NCBI RefSeq assembly: GCF_965228935.1
Contig: NZ_OZ245846.1
Coordinates: 2,418,001-2,482,000, forward strand
Direction: 5' to 3'
Source: Ulvibacterium sp965228935
Lineage (GTDB): Bacteria; Bacteroidota; Bacteroidia; Flavobacteriales; Flavobacteriaceae
Length of the DNA: 64,000 nt
A program made the translations under genes and the position numbers. This document shows, piece after piece, positions 16,273 through 25,177 of this stretch (position 1 is its first letter; the number at the start of each line of letters is the position of its first letter). The notes under the pieces were generated by a model, which was given only the letters and a program-made list of their open reading frames with translations, was not told the origin of the DNA and did not search any database.

Positions 16273-16332
16273 TTATGATGACTTCTTGTATCAACTTAAA
16301 ATGCAATTGCCTGTGGAAGGTAAAGGACTTCG

Positions 16333-16776
16333 CTAATCTTTCTTAAAGACATAACGCGTAATAAATATACCCTGACCGTCCTTATCCCCCGCATCGGATT
16401 CCACGGCACTGGTCACAAAGACCAGTTCCCATCCTTCCGCCGCCATCGCGGTCAATTTAGAGGAAACGACGGCATCGTTGGCCGCAATGTTCTGAAAACG
16501 GATTCCACCAATATTGTAAAAGTTCAAGAGCTTGGTTTCCTCAAAGTTCTTTACCCGGATATCCCCTCGCTTGGACTTGTTCCTTGTATTGTCCTCTTCC
16601 GTCTGCTGTGAAGTGTATTCCGCAAAATCCTTGTCCTCTTGGGCATCTATAATCCGAGACCTACCAATTCCACTGGGTACAATGGACTCCACACTGGTTA
16701 TTACCTTAAACTGTTGGGCATGGATTTCAAAGGTGGCTGCGATGGCAAGACAGATAATAAATAGAATTTTTTTCAT
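16333..16776 (-). CDS. Small exported protein with a DUF4177-like C-terminus
   Basis: 147 residues from the ATG at 16776 (an in-frame GTG three codons upstream is a weaker choice). A Sec signal peptide (MKKILFIICLAIAATFEIHAQ) is followed by an acidic/charged middle (EDKDFAEY, QQTEEDN) and a C-terminal part with LTAMAAEGWELVFVTS and a terminal YVFKK strand. That GWELV...-strand pattern resembles DUF4177 and similar small domains of unknown function. Probably periplasmic. It is transcribed towards the aromatic operon and divergently from rsgA. Confidence 0.7.
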   Translation of the reverse strand: MKKILFIICLAIAATFEIHAQQFKVITSVESIVPSGIGRSRIIDAQEDKDFAEYTSQQTEEDNTRNKSKRGDIRVKNFEETKLLNFYNIGGIRFQNIAANDAVVSSKLTAMAAEGWELVFVTSAVESDAGDKDGQGIFITRYVFKKD

Positions 16777-16807
16777 TGTTTTCACGATTTACTTGTTAGA
16801 ATTGGCC

Positions 16808-16815
16808 CAAAGATA
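16808..16815 (-). promoter_or_regulatory. -7 promoter element of the small exported protein gene
   Basis: Reads TATCTTTG on the minus strand, an exact TAnnTTTG match, 31 bases upstream of the ATG at 16776. No clear -33 TTTG is seen. Confidence 0.5.
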
Positions 16816-16841
16816 CCGCGATTCTTAAAAAGAAAAATGGG

Positions 16842-16849
16842 TATTTTTG
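16842..16849 (+). promoter_or_regulatory. -7 promoter element of rsgA
   Basis: TATTTTTG, an exact TAnnTTTG match, 34 bases before the rsgA ATG. It is divergent from, and only about 27 bases away from, the -7 element of the opposite gene. Confidence 0.5.
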
Positions 16850-16883
16850 CGTCGACCTAATCTACGGTGAATTTTTAAACGTA

Positions 16884-17837
16884 ATGACCGGAGTCGTATA
16901 TAAATCTACAGGGAGTTGGTATACCGTTAAAACGGATAACGGAGAATTCTACGAATGTAGGATTAAGGGAAAATTTCGTATTAAGGGTATCAAAAGTACA
17001 AATCCTGTTGCGGTCGGGGACAAGGTGAAATTCGAGATAGAACAGATTGGTGACGAAACCATTGGAGTTATCTCGGAAATAGAAGATCGCAAGAATTACA
17101 TTATTCGGAAATCGGTAAACCTCTCCAAACAGACCCATATCATTGCTGCTAACCTAGATCAGGTTTTTTTGATAATTACGCTGAACAACCCCGTGACCCA
17201 CACCATTTTCATAGACCGCTTTTTGGCCACTGCGGAAGCCTATGACATTCCAACGGTTTTGTTGTTCAATAAAATGGACACCTATGGGGAGGGAGAGTTT
17301 AACGAGGTAAAACGTTTGATTGACCTTTATACGGATGTAGGATACACCTGCATGGGCATATCCGCAAAAACTGGAAGGAACGTAGACCGGGTAAAGGAAT
17401 TGATGCTCCATAAAACCAGTATGTTTTCAGGCCATTCAGGCGTGGGCAAATCCACCTTAATCAATAAATTGGAACCTTTTTTGGACATTAAGACCGCAGA
17501 AATATCCGAACAACATCTACAAGGACAGCATACCACTACATTTGCCGAGATGTTCGATTTGAGCTTTGACGCACGGATTATAGATACGCCGGGGATAAAA
17601 GGCTTTGGTATGGTGGATATGGATAAGGACGAAATAGGGGATTATTTTCCCGAGTTTTTTAGGCTGAAGAAGAATTGTAAATTCAACAACTGCCTACATT
17701 TGGATGAACCCAAATGTGCGGTTAAGGAGGCCTTGGAAAAGGATGAGGTATCTTGGAGCAGATATCGAAGTTATGTACAAATGGTAACAGGCCAGGAAGA
17801 TACGTACAGAATGGATAACTATGGTAAAACGGACTAA
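16884..17837 (+). CDS. rsgA: Ribosome small subunit-dependent GTPase A
   Basis: Circularly permuted GTPase that helps mature the 30S subunit. The 317 residues comprise an N-terminal OB fold (about 1-75), then the permuted G domain with the motifs in the order G4 (FNKMD), G5 (SAKTG), G1 (GHSGVGKST) and G3 (DTPGI), and a C-terminal zinc-binding module (CKFNNCLHLDEPKC) with three Cys and a His. The length and motif order match RsgA/YjeQ exactly. It is followed 41 bases later by dtd on the same strand. Confidence 0.96.
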   Translation: MTGVVYKSTGSWYTVKTDNGEFYECRIKGKFRIKGIKSTNPVAVGDKVKFEIEQIGDETIGVISEIEDRKNYIIRKSVNLSKQTHIIAANLDQVFLIITLNNPVTHTIFIDRFLATAEAYDIPTVLLFNKMDTYGEGEFNEVKRLIDLYTDVGYTCMGISAKTGRNVDRVKELMLHKTSMFSGHSGVGKSTLINKLEPFLDIKTAEISEQHLQGQHTTTFAEMFDLSFDARIIDTPGIKGFGMVDMDKDEIGDYFPEFFRLKKNCKFNNCLHLDEPKCAVKEALEKDEVSWSRYRSYVQMVTGQEDTYRMDNYGKTD

Positions 17838-17878
17838 AAATAATATTTCTTCTCCCATAGAGGGTTAGGTATTGGATT

Positions 17879-18331
17879 ATGCGGGCAGTGATTCAAAGAG
17901 TATCAAAGGCAAGTGTAACGATAGAGGGAAAAGTGGTCTCCGAAATCCGTGAAGGTCTTCTCATTTTATTGGGGATAGAGGATGCCGATGGGAAAGAAGA
18001 TATCGAATGGCTCTCACGAAAAATCGTAAACCTAAGGATTTTTAATGACCTGGACGGCGTAATGAATCGTTCGTTATTGGACATCGATGGTACCGCCCTT
18101 GTGGTCAGTCAGTTTACCCTACATGCCTCTACCAAAAAAGGAAATAGGCCCTCCTACATAAAAGCAGCAAAACCCGATTTTTCCATTCCCTTGTATGAAG
18201 AATTTGTACGACAATTGGAAATCGACTCGGGAAAAAGGGTAGGGACGGGAGTTTTTGGTGCCGATATGAAAGTAGAGTTATTGAATGATGGTCCGGTGAC
18301 CATCGTTATGGATACAAAGAACAGGGAATAA
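17879..18331 (+). CDS. dtd: D-aminoacyl-tRNA deacylase
   Basis: 150-residue Dtd enzyme that hydrolyses D-amino acids (and glycine mischarged on tRNA-Ala) from tRNA. The first residues MRAVIQRVSKASV, the chiral-selection/active-site motif SQFTLHAS and the cross-subunit Gly-Pro near the C-terminus (NDGPVT) are all present. It is cytoplasmic and homodimeric in the family. It probably shares a transcript with rsgA. Confidence 0.95.
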   Translation: MRAVIQRVSKASVTIEGKVVSEIREGLLILLGIEDADGKEDIEWLSRKIVNLRIFNDLDGVMNRSLLDIDGTALVVSQFTLHASTKKGNRPSYIKAAKPDFSIPLYEEFVRQLEIDSGKRVGTGVFGADMKVELLNDGPVTIVMDTKNRE

Positions 18332-18413
18332 GGTGTATTCATCGATTTTATAACCGCAAAATGTAAGAAATTTTAGTACTTTACGTTGTAAGTTTCAACC
18401 CCGACCTAAACCA

Positions 18414-20330
18414 ATGCGCCTACTCCTACTTTTTACCGCACTTTTTTTTGTATTTATCAGTTCTGCCCAAGAACCCAATTATCAAGCCCTTTTATTGAAC
18501 AAAGATCTTGTCGAAAATGCCAATGCAGTGGTTCGACTGGATGAAATGCGTATACACGTGGAGGCCAGAAACAAGATGGTGTATACTGTAAAGCAAGTGG
18601 TAACGGTTTTAAACAAGTTGGGTAACCGGTATGCCAGACCTCGGGTTTTTTATGATAGCGATAAAAAGATAAAACACATAGAAGCTTATGTGTACGATAA
18701 AATGGGGAAGGAAATTGAACACATAAGGAAAAGGGATTTTCAGGATGTCAGTGCAGCGGACGGTATATCCCTTTACATAGATGATAGATTACTCACCTAT
18801 TCCTATACTCCCGTACAATATCCGTACACCATGGAATTTTCCTATGAAGTGGAAACCAGTGATACGGGCCTTTTCCCTCCTTGGTATTTTTTATCAGGGT
18901 ATTTGGCCAGTGTGGAAAAGAGCCATTATGAGATTACGTATGCCTCAAGCAATCTAAAACCGGTCATTAAGGAGTACAATCTAGAAGGCTTTTCGATTGA
19001 AAAGGAGGAACGCACCGGTAGTATTGTATATACCGCCCACAACCTTCCCGCTGTAAAAAGTGAGGCGCACAGTCCGGATTATAGTAGCTTGGCACCAAAA
19101 CTTTCGGTACGATTGGAACATTTTCACTATAAAGGTTTTGATGGTGACGTGGATGATTGGGATCAATTGGGATCATGGGTCAACAACTCCCTTCTGAAAG
19201 GGCGTACGGAACTTTCAGAAGCGACCCAAACTATGGCGAGAAACCTAGTGAAGGGTATTGAGGATGATTTGGAAAAGGCGAAAGTAATCTATAAGTACGT
19301 ACAGGACAATACAAGATATATAAGTGTTCAGATAGGTATAGGCGGCTTTAGGCCCATAAGTGCCGTAGAGGTAGACCGTGTTAAATATGGGGATTGTAAA
19401 GGGCTTTCCAATTATACAAAGGCCCTGTTGGAGGCAGTGAACGTAGAATCTTATTATACAGTTGTGGAAGCAGGGCCCAGAAAAGTGGATTTTGAGGAAG
19501 ACTTTGCGGATCTTCGGCAAGGGAACCATGTTATTTTGGCCATTCCATACCAAGACAAGTACTATTGGATAGACTGCACTTCACAAATCCATCCTTTTGG
19601 TTTTGTTGGCGATTTCACCGATGATCGTAAAGTACTTGTGGTAAAACCCGAAGGGGGCGAACTCGTATCCACGGTAGCGTACAACAACGAAAAGAACCAT
19701 CAATTGACCAAGGCACAATTTAACCTTTTGGAAGATGGTGAAATATCCGGTAAAGTGGTTATTGCTACCAAAGGAGTGCAATACGATAATCGTTTTACCC
19801 TTGAAGAAAAATCAAAGGATAAGATTAGCGAACATTATAAGGATTATTGGAGCGAAGTGAATAATATTAATCTTCAGAGCTACGAATTTGATAATAATCG
19901 TGAGGAAATTCTATTTACCGAGGTTGTGGAGGTTTCTGCCAAAAATTATGCCTCGCTAAGCGGTGAAAGAATCCTGTTTGCTCCCAACGCGTTCAACAAA
20001 AACAGTTATGTGCCCCAACGTCATAGAAATCGGAGATTACCCTTGGAAATACAACGAGGTTTTTTGGATGAGGATGTATTTGAAATAGCAATGCCCAATG
20101 GATATGAAGTTGAAGCTCTTCCGGAGAATGTAAAACTTGAAACTCAATTTGGCACATACGCCGCAGAACTTGATTATAATACAGAAAGCAATACCTTAAC
20201 TTATAAACGCAGTTTTTTCCTTAAAAAAGGGACTTATCCCAAGGAGGAATATGCCAACTACCGCAATTTTAGAAAAAAGATCGCTTCAGCGGACAAAGCC
20301 CAAGCAGTAATTATCAAAGCCGATCTTTAG
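18414..20330 (+). CDS. DUF3857 / transglutaminase-like exported protein, catalytic triad intact
   Basis: 638 residues with a Sec signal peptide (ending FISSAQ, about residue 19), a DUF3857 beta-sandwich domain (about 40-210), a transglutaminase-like cysteine protease fold (about 270-400) and a C-terminal DUF2569/DUF3858-like beta domain. The transglutaminase triad appears intact: Cys in YGDCKGLS (near 328), His in GNHVILAIP (near 372) and Asp in YYWIDCTSQ (near 386). The pairing of DUF3857 with a transglutaminase-like fold is common in Bacteroidota; the substrate is unknown. The next gene, 26 bases downstream, encodes a related protein with a broken triad. Confidence 0.85.
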   Translation: MRLLLLFTALFFVFISSAQEPNYQALLLNKDLVENANAVVRLDEMRIHVEARNKMVYTVKQVVTVLNKLGNRYARPRVFYDSDKKIKHIEAYVYDKMGKEIEHIRKRDFQDVSAADGISLYIDDRLLTYSYTPVQYPYTMEFSYEVETSDTGLFPPWYFLSGYLASVEKSHYEITYASSNLKPVIKEYNLEGFSIEKEERTGSIVYTAHNLPAVKSEAHSPDYSSLAPKLSVRLEHFHYKGFDGDVDDWDQLGSWVNNSLLKGRTELSEATQTMARNLVKGIEDDLEKAKVIYKYVQDNTRYISVQIGIGGFRPISAVEVDRVKYGDCKGLSNYTKALLEAVNVESYYTVVEAGPRKVDFEEDFADLRQGNHVILAIPYQDKYYWIDCTSQIHPFGFVGDFTDDRKVLVVKPEGGELVSTVAYNNEKNHQLTKAQFNLLEDGEISGKVVIATKGVQYDNRFTLEEKSKDKISEHYKDYWSEVNNINLQSYEFDNNREEILFTEVVEVSAKNYASLSGERILFAPNAFNKNSYVPQRHRNRRLPLEIQRGFLDEDVFEIAMPNGYEVEALPENVKLETQFGTYAAELDYNTESNTLTYKRSFFLKKGTYPKEEYANYRNFRKKIASADKAQAVIIKADL

Positions 20331-20356
20331 ACCCAAATTTCATAAACAACTTAACC

Positions 20357-22408
20357 ATGAAAAACCTCAAAATTATTTTATGCCTGTTTATCTGTGCCAT
20401 TGCCCGGGAAATCTCGGGACAGGAAGTCAAATTCGGAAAGGTATCCGAAGCTGAGCTTAGGCAAGAAGTGTATGAAAAGGATTCCTCCGCCGTTGCCGCC
20501 GTATTGTATCGGTACAAAAATATTCGTTTTGAATATAAGCAATCCATAGGTTTTCAATTGGTTACTTCTATCCATGAGCGGGTGAAGATTTATAAGCCGG
20601 AAGGCTTTGAGTATGCGACGGTAGCTGAAAAACTGTACAAGGAGGACAGTGATAAGGAAACCATAAGTGGTTTGAAGGCATTTACCTATAATCTGGAAAA
20701 CGGACAGGTCAAAAAACATAAATTGTCCAAGGAGGGTGAGTTCAAAACTAAATTGAACGATTATTATAGTGAAGAAAAATTTACCATGCCCAACGTAAAG
20801 GTCGGGAGTGTTATTGAATATGAATATCAGATTTATTCCCCTTTTTATTGGCTTATCGATGAAATAGAAATGCAATATGACATACCAATTAAATATCAGC
20901 AAATTTCAATAAAGTCTCCGGAATATTTCGTCTTTAAGCCCACTATGAAAGGATATCTCCCCCTTAACCCTCAAACAGGCACGGAAGGCGGAACTATAAC
21001 CTTTACCGATAAGCAGAGAACAGGGAAATATAACACGACCACCACGTATAGCAATTCCAACCTTAACTATATTGTTCATGTCACCAACTATACAATGCAA
21101 GATGTACCGGCCTTAAAGGAGGAACCCCATGTTAACAACATGAATAACTATAGAAGTGCCGTTTTATATGAATTACAATACACAAAGTTTCCCCAATCCC
21201 CTATAAAAAGCTATACTACTACATGGGAGAAGGTAATCAAGGCAATCTATGAAAATCGTAGTTTTGGAGGTCAGCTTACCCAGAAAAAATATTTCAGGGA
21301 AGCGCTTCAAACCCTAATAGCGGATAAAACCGATGAGGCGGAGAAGGCAGCTGTTATTTTTCAATATGTTCAAAACCATATGAATTGGAACGGCATGGCT
21401 GGGTTTTATACCGACAAAGGTGTTAAAAAGGCCTATGACGATCGTAGTGGTAACATAGCGGACATCAATCTAATGTTGACCGCAATGCTAAGTGAGGCTG
21501 GTTTGGAAGCCAATCCGGTACTTATAAGCACTAGGGATCACGGAGTACCACTATTTCCCACACGAAAAGGGTTTAACTACGTAGTGGCTTCTATCTCCTT
21601 GAACGATGCTATTATTCTTTTGGATGCTTCCAATAAATATACCAAACCCAATGTATTGCCCATACATGCACTGAATTGGTATGGAAAATTGATAAAAAAA
21701 GATGGAAGCTTCAATAGTGTTTCCGTGATGCCCAAAAGAGTTTCCAAGGAGAATTCCAATTGTACCGTATCCCTGGATCAAAATGGCCTGGTTAGTGGTA
21801 AGATGCGGAAAACGTACACTGATTTTAGGGCATACGAATTTAGAAACAAGTTCAATGGTGTACAGGAAGATTCGTATTTGGAAAAATTGGAATCCTCCCA
21901 AATAGGAATGGAAATCGGGGAATATGAAGTAAAAAACAACAAGGCGGTAGGCAAGCCGATTATGGAAAATATGGATTTTACCCTAGACGGCCAGATAGCA
22001 AAAGTTGGGGATAAGATGTACTTCAATCCATTGTTCAATAGCACAATGACTGAAAACCCCTTTAAATTAGAAGAAAGAAATTATCCTATAGACTATGCCT
22101 ATCCTTGGGAAGAAAAAATGGTAATCAATATTTCCCTTCCTGAAGGATATGAAATTGAGACATTGCCGGAAGATATAAAGTTGGGCTTACCCAATAAAAT
22201 GGCAAGCTTTATCTATAAAGTGGTGGCCAAGGGCAATCAGATCCAGGTTTTGGCCGATTTGAAGATGAAGGCGGCCATTATTCCTGCCGTAGATTATCCT
22301 AATTTGAAAGAATTCTACAAAAAAATAGTGGAAAAAGAGGCAGAAAAGGTAGTTTTATCCAAAATTACCGCAGATGGCCCTCAGGAAGCTCCAGCAGGAA
22401 GTAGATAA
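20357..22408 (+). CDS. DUF3857 / transglutaminase-like exported protein, apparent pseudo-enzyme
   Basis: 683 residues with a Sec signal peptide (ending REISGQ, about 22), a DUF3857 domain (about 45-220) and a transglutaminase-like fold (about 300-450). It shares the layout of the preceding gene, but the catalytic positions differ: the Cys region YGDCK is replaced by DRSGNIADIN, and the His region reads FNYVVASISL with Asn where the partner has His. The Asp is kept (ILLDAS). It therefore probably binds rather than cleaves or crosslinks, perhaps as a partner of the first protein. The gene's last 35 bases overlap the start of the MazG-like gene. Confidence 0.82.
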   Translation: MKNLKIILCLFICAIAREISGQEVKFGKVSEAELRQEVYEKDSSAVAAVLYRYKNIRFEYKQSIGFQLVTSIHERVKIYKPEGFEYATVAEKLYKEDSDKETISGLKAFTYNLENGQVKKHKLSKEGEFKTKLNDYYSEEKFTMPNVKVGSVIEYEYQIYSPFYWLIDEIEMQYDIPIKYQQISIKSPEYFVFKPTMKGYLPLNPQTGTEGGTITFTDKQRTGKYNTTTTYSNSNLNYIVHVTNYTMQDVPALKEEPHVNNMNNYRSAVLYELQYTKFPQSPIKSYTTTWEKVIKAIYENRSFGGQLTQKKYFREALQTLIADKTDEAEKAAVIFQYVQNHMNWNGMAGFYTDKGVKKAYDDRSGNIADINLMLTAMLSEAGLEANPVLISTRDHGVPLFPTRKGFNYVVASISLNDAIILLDASNKYTKPNVLPIHALNWYGKLIKKDGSFNSVSVMPKRVSKENSNCTVSLDQNGLVSGKMRKTYTDFRAYEFRNKFNGVQEDSYLEKLESSQIGMEIGEYEVKNNKAVGKPIMENMDFTLDGQIAKVGDKMYFNPLFNSTMTENPFKLEERNYPIDYAYPWEEKMVINISLPEGYEIETLPEDIKLGLPNKMASFIYKVVAKGNQIQVLADLKMKAAIIPAVDYPNLKEFYKKIVEKEAEKVVLSKITADGPQEAPAGSR

Positions 22409-22700
22409 TTGGATAAAGCAGCACGGCGTACGCTATTTTAATGAGCTTACAAATATGGCCCAACTCACCGAGGAGGTAGGGGAGGTGGCCCGTATTATTG
22501 CTCGGAGATATGGTGAGCAGAGCGAAAAGGAATCCGATAAGGAAAGAGATCTGGGCGAGGAGTTGGCCGATGTGCTCTTTGTTGTCCTTTGTTTGGCCAA
22601 CCAGACAGGCGTGGATTTGCAGGAAGCCTTTGATCAAAAATTGGTGTTGAAGACCCAACGTGATCATAATAGGCACCAAAACAACAAAAAGCTTAAATAG
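22374..22700 (+). CDS. MazG-like nucleotide pyrophosphohydrolase
   Basis: 108-residue all-alpha NTP pyrophosphatase of the MazG superfamily. The metal-binding acidic motif is visible: EEVGE in the second helix and EELADV about 30 residues later, matching the ExxE...ExxD pattern that coordinates magnesium. Such short enzymes hydrolyse non-canonical or excess nucleoside triphosphates to monophosphates. The ATG at 22374 lies inside the end of the previous gene in another frame, so the two are translationally linked. The C-terminal tail is basic (QNNKKLK). Confidence 0.85.
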   Translation: MALRKLQQEVDNWIKQHGVRYFNELTNMAQLTEEVGEVARIIARRYGEQSEKESDKERDLGEELADVLFVVLCLANQTGVDLQEAFDQKLVLKTQRDHNRHQNNKKLK

Positions 22701-22703
22701 TGC

Positions 22704-22711
22704 TATCTTTG
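22704..22711 (+). promoter_or_regulatory. -7 promoter element of aroA
   Basis: TATCTTTG, an exact TAnnTTTG match, 26 bases before the TTG start of aroA and just after the stop of the MazG-like gene. It suggests that aroA has its own promoter. Confidence 0.5.
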
Positions 22712-22737
22712 GGCTTTACCATTAGAACTGGATTGGA

Positions 22738-23967
22738 TTGAAACTACATCTGTCGCCTCCGTCAACTAAACTACTAAAGTCGAACATCCGCATTACGGGC
22801 TCAAAAAGTGAGTCCAATCGTTTGCTATTGCTACAGGCCTTGTATCCGAATATCGCGATTGAAAACCTTTCCAATTCCGATGATGCCGAGGTCATGCAAA
22901 AAGGATTGGGTACAAGCAAGGGAGTCGTGGATATCCATCATGCCGGTACCGCTATGCGCTTCCTAACCAGCTATTTTGCCTCACAGGAAGGCAAGGAAGT
23001 TCTGCTCACAGGTTCACAGCGTATGACCGAACGGCCCATAAAAGTTTTAGTGGATGCACTACGTAACCTAGGGGCCGAAATCGAATATGAAAAGAACGAG
23101 GGATATCCCCCTATACGAATTAAAGGGAATATACTTACCAAAAATGAGGTAAGCCTTCCCGCCAATATCAGCAGCCAATATATTTCCTCATTGCTGCTTA
23201 TCGCAGCTAGTCTGGAAAATGGACTGGAATTGGAACTAAAAGGTAAGATTACCTCCGTCCCATATATAAGGATGACCTTGTCCCTACTGGAACAAATGGG
23301 TATACGAACTACTTTTGAAGGGAATACTATTAAGGTATATCCCAAACAGTTTGTGGATTCAAAAACAGTGGTGGTAGAATCCGATTGGAGCTCCGCCTCC
23401 TATTTTTATAGCATTGTTGCCCTTGGCGATGTAGGTTCCAAAGTGGTGCTTTCATCCTATAAAAAGAATAGTTTGCAGGGTGACAGCGTGCTTACGGGAA
23501 TTTACAAAAACTGGGGAGTAGAGACCGATTTCGGGGAAAACGAAATAAGCCTGAGAAAAACGGCGGACCTAAGACCCGAAAGTTTGGATCTAGATCTTTC
23601 GAACGCTCCGGACACCGCCCAGACTATTGCGGTTACGTGCTTTGGACTGGGTGTCGGATGCCATCTTACCGGATTGCATACCCTAAAAATTAAAGAAACG
23701 GATCGATTGGAAGCCTTGAACACGGAGCTCTCCAAATTGGGTGCCGATATAACCGTATCGGATAAGGACCTGATACTGCGTCCGTCAAATCGGATCAACA
23801 AGGAGGTGGCCATCGATACCTATAACGATCATAGAATGGCTATGGCCTTTGCTCCCATGGCCATGAAGACCTCACTATATGTCAACGATGCCGAAGTGGT
23901 CTCAAAATCCTACCCCGACTTTTGGAAAGACCTTAAAATACTCGGTTTTGGGATACAAAAACCATAA
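22738..23967 (+). CDS. aroA: 3-phosphoshikimate 1-carboxyvinyltransferase (EPSP synthase)
   Basis: Sixth step of the shikimate pathway: adds enolpyruvate from PEP to shikimate-3-phosphate. 409 residues with the two-domain inside-out barrel. ITGSKSESNRLL is the N-terminal phosphate/substrate loop (Lys-Ser-x-Ser-Asn-Arg), HAGTAMRFL the PEP-binding loop, and TYNDHRMAMAF carries the conserved D-H-R near the C-terminus. The start is TTG at 22738; it gives the expected N-terminus and no nearby ATG is in frame. It sits 6.5 kb from the aromatic operon and is not under the Phe attenuator. Confidence 0.95.
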   Translation: MKLHLSPPSTKLLKSNIRITGSKSESNRLLLLQALYPNIAIENLSNSDDAEVMQKGLGTSKGVVDIHHAGTAMRFLTSYFASQEGKEVLLTGSQRMTERPIKVLVDALRNLGAEIEYEKNEGYPPIRIKGNILTKNEVSLPANISSQYISSLLLIAASLENGLELELKGKITSVPYIRMTLSLLEQMGIRTTFEGNTIKVYPKQFVDSKTVVVESDWSSASYFYSIVALGDVGSKVVLSSYKKNSLQGDSVLTGIYKNWGVETDFGENEISLRKTADLRPESLDLDLSNAPDTAQTIAVTCFGLGVGCHLTGLHTLKIKETDRLEALNTELSKLGADITVSDKDLILRPSNRINKEVAIDTYNDHRMAMAFAPMAMKTSLYVNDAEVVSKSYPDFWKDLKILGFGIQKP

Positions 23968-23988
23968 TTCGTATTTAATCCCTGTTTT

Positions 23989-24022
23989 ACTTGACAACCC
24001 CTATGGCCACATTGTATATTTG
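23989..24022 (+). promoter_or_regulatory. Putative promoter of queA
   Basis: ACTTG at 23989-23993 and TATATTTG at 24015-24022 (exact TAnnTTTG) with 21 bases between, 31 bases before the queA ATG. Confidence 0.5.
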
Positions 24023-24053
24023 CAGCCGCAAAAATCGCTAACTCAATTTACTT

Positions 24054-25103
24054 ATGAAATTATCGCATTTTAACTTTGAACTTCCCAAGAATTTATTGGC
24101 AGAGTACCCAACTGAAAATAGAGATGAGTCCAAATTAATGGTTATTCATCGGGATTCTGGTAAAATAGAACATAGGATGTTCAAGGACCTTATCGATTAT
24201 TTTGACGAAGGCGATGTTATGGTCCTGAACAATACAAAGGTCTTTCCGGCAAGATTATATGGAAACAAGGAAAAGACCGGAGCCCGTATCGAGGTCTTTT
24301 TACTAAGGGAACTGAACGAGGAACAAAGACTATGGGATGTTCTGGTAGATCCGGCACGGAAAATCCGAATTGGCAATAAACTATATTTTGGGGATGATGA
24401 AAGCCTAGTGGCGGAAGTCATTGACAACACCACGTCCAGAGGAAGGACGTTACGTTTTTTGTATGATGGGGCCTATATCGACTTTAGAAGGAAGCTAAGG
24501 GAATTGGGAGAGACTCCTTTACCAAAATACATAAAGCGAAATGTGGAACCAGAGGATGAGGAACGCTATCAGACCATTTATGCCAAGCATGAGGGAGCTG
24601 TGGCAGCTCCAACTGCCGGGCTTCACTTTTCCAAGCATTTATTGAAGCGTTTGGAAATAAAAGGAGTGAATTTCGCGGAATTGACCTTGCATGTTGGCTT
24701 AGGAACTTTCAATCCGGTAGAGGTAGAAGACCTTTCCAAACATAAAATGGATAGTGAGGAATTGATTATTGACGAAAAGGCAACGGAGGTGGTAAACCGG
24801 GCCAAGGAAACCAGAAAAAAAGTATGTGCGGTGGGCACTACGGCAATGCGGGGATTGGAAAGCGCGGTTTCTTCCGAACAGACGTTGAATACCTTTGACG
24901 GATGGACCAATAAGTTCATTTTCCCGCCCTATGATTTTAGTATTGCCAATTGTATGATTACCAATTTTCATTTGCCCAAATCTACCCTGCTTATGATGGT
25001 ATCTGCCTTTATAGGCCATGATCTTATGAAAAGGGCATACAAAGAAGCTATTTTGGAAGGATATCGCTTTTATTCCTATGGCGATGCCATGTTGATTATA
25101 TAG
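24054..25103 (+). CDS. queA: S-adenosylmethionine:tRNA ribosyltransferase-isomerase
   Basis: Transfers and isomerises the ribosyl group of SAM onto preQ1-modified tRNA, forming epoxyqueuosine at position 34. 349 residues, full length. Recognisable family segments are NTKVFPARLYG near the N-terminus, AAPTAGLHFS, LHVGLGTFNPV and the C-terminal ITNFHLPKSTLLMMVSAF. It is followed by a strong terminator at 25125-25168, so it is probably transcribed alone. Confidence 0.96.
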   Translation: MKLSHFNFELPKNLLAEYPTENRDESKLMVIHRDSGKIEHRMFKDLIDYFDEGDVMVLNNTKVFPARLYGNKEKTGARIEVFLLRELNEEQRLWDVLVDPARKIRIGNKLYFGDDESLVAEVIDNTTSRGRTLRFLYDGAYIDFRRKLRELGETPLPKYIKRNVEPEDEERYQTIYAKHEGAVAAPTAGLHFSKHLLKRLEIKGVNFAELTLHVGLGTFNPVEVEDLSKHKMDSEELIIDEKATEVVNRAKETRKKVCAVGTTAMRGLESAVSSEQTLNTFDGWTNKFIFPPYDFSIANCMITNFHLPKSTLLMMVSAFIGHDLMKRAYKEAILEGYRFYSYGDAMLII

Positions 25104-25124
25104 GAAGGCTAAAACAGATTTTGG

Positions 25125-25168
25125 AAATCCTGCCTGCCAAGTCAACGGTTCGGCAGGATTTTTTATCT
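25125..25168 (+). terminator. Rho-independent terminator after queA
   Basis: AAATCCTGCC (25125-25134) pairs with GGCAGGATTT (25152-25161): a 10-pair stem around a 17-base loop, followed by TTTTATCTTTTT. It starts 22 bases after the queA stop. It lies inside the in-frame extension that precedes rlmN and so argues for the later rlmN start. Confidence 0.85.
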
Positions 25169-25177
25169 TTTTACGTA

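Noticed and set aside
25121..25177. Longer N-terminus for RlmN
   Set aside because: It reads through the strong queA terminator and has no family similarity; TTG at 25178 gives the normal N-terminus.
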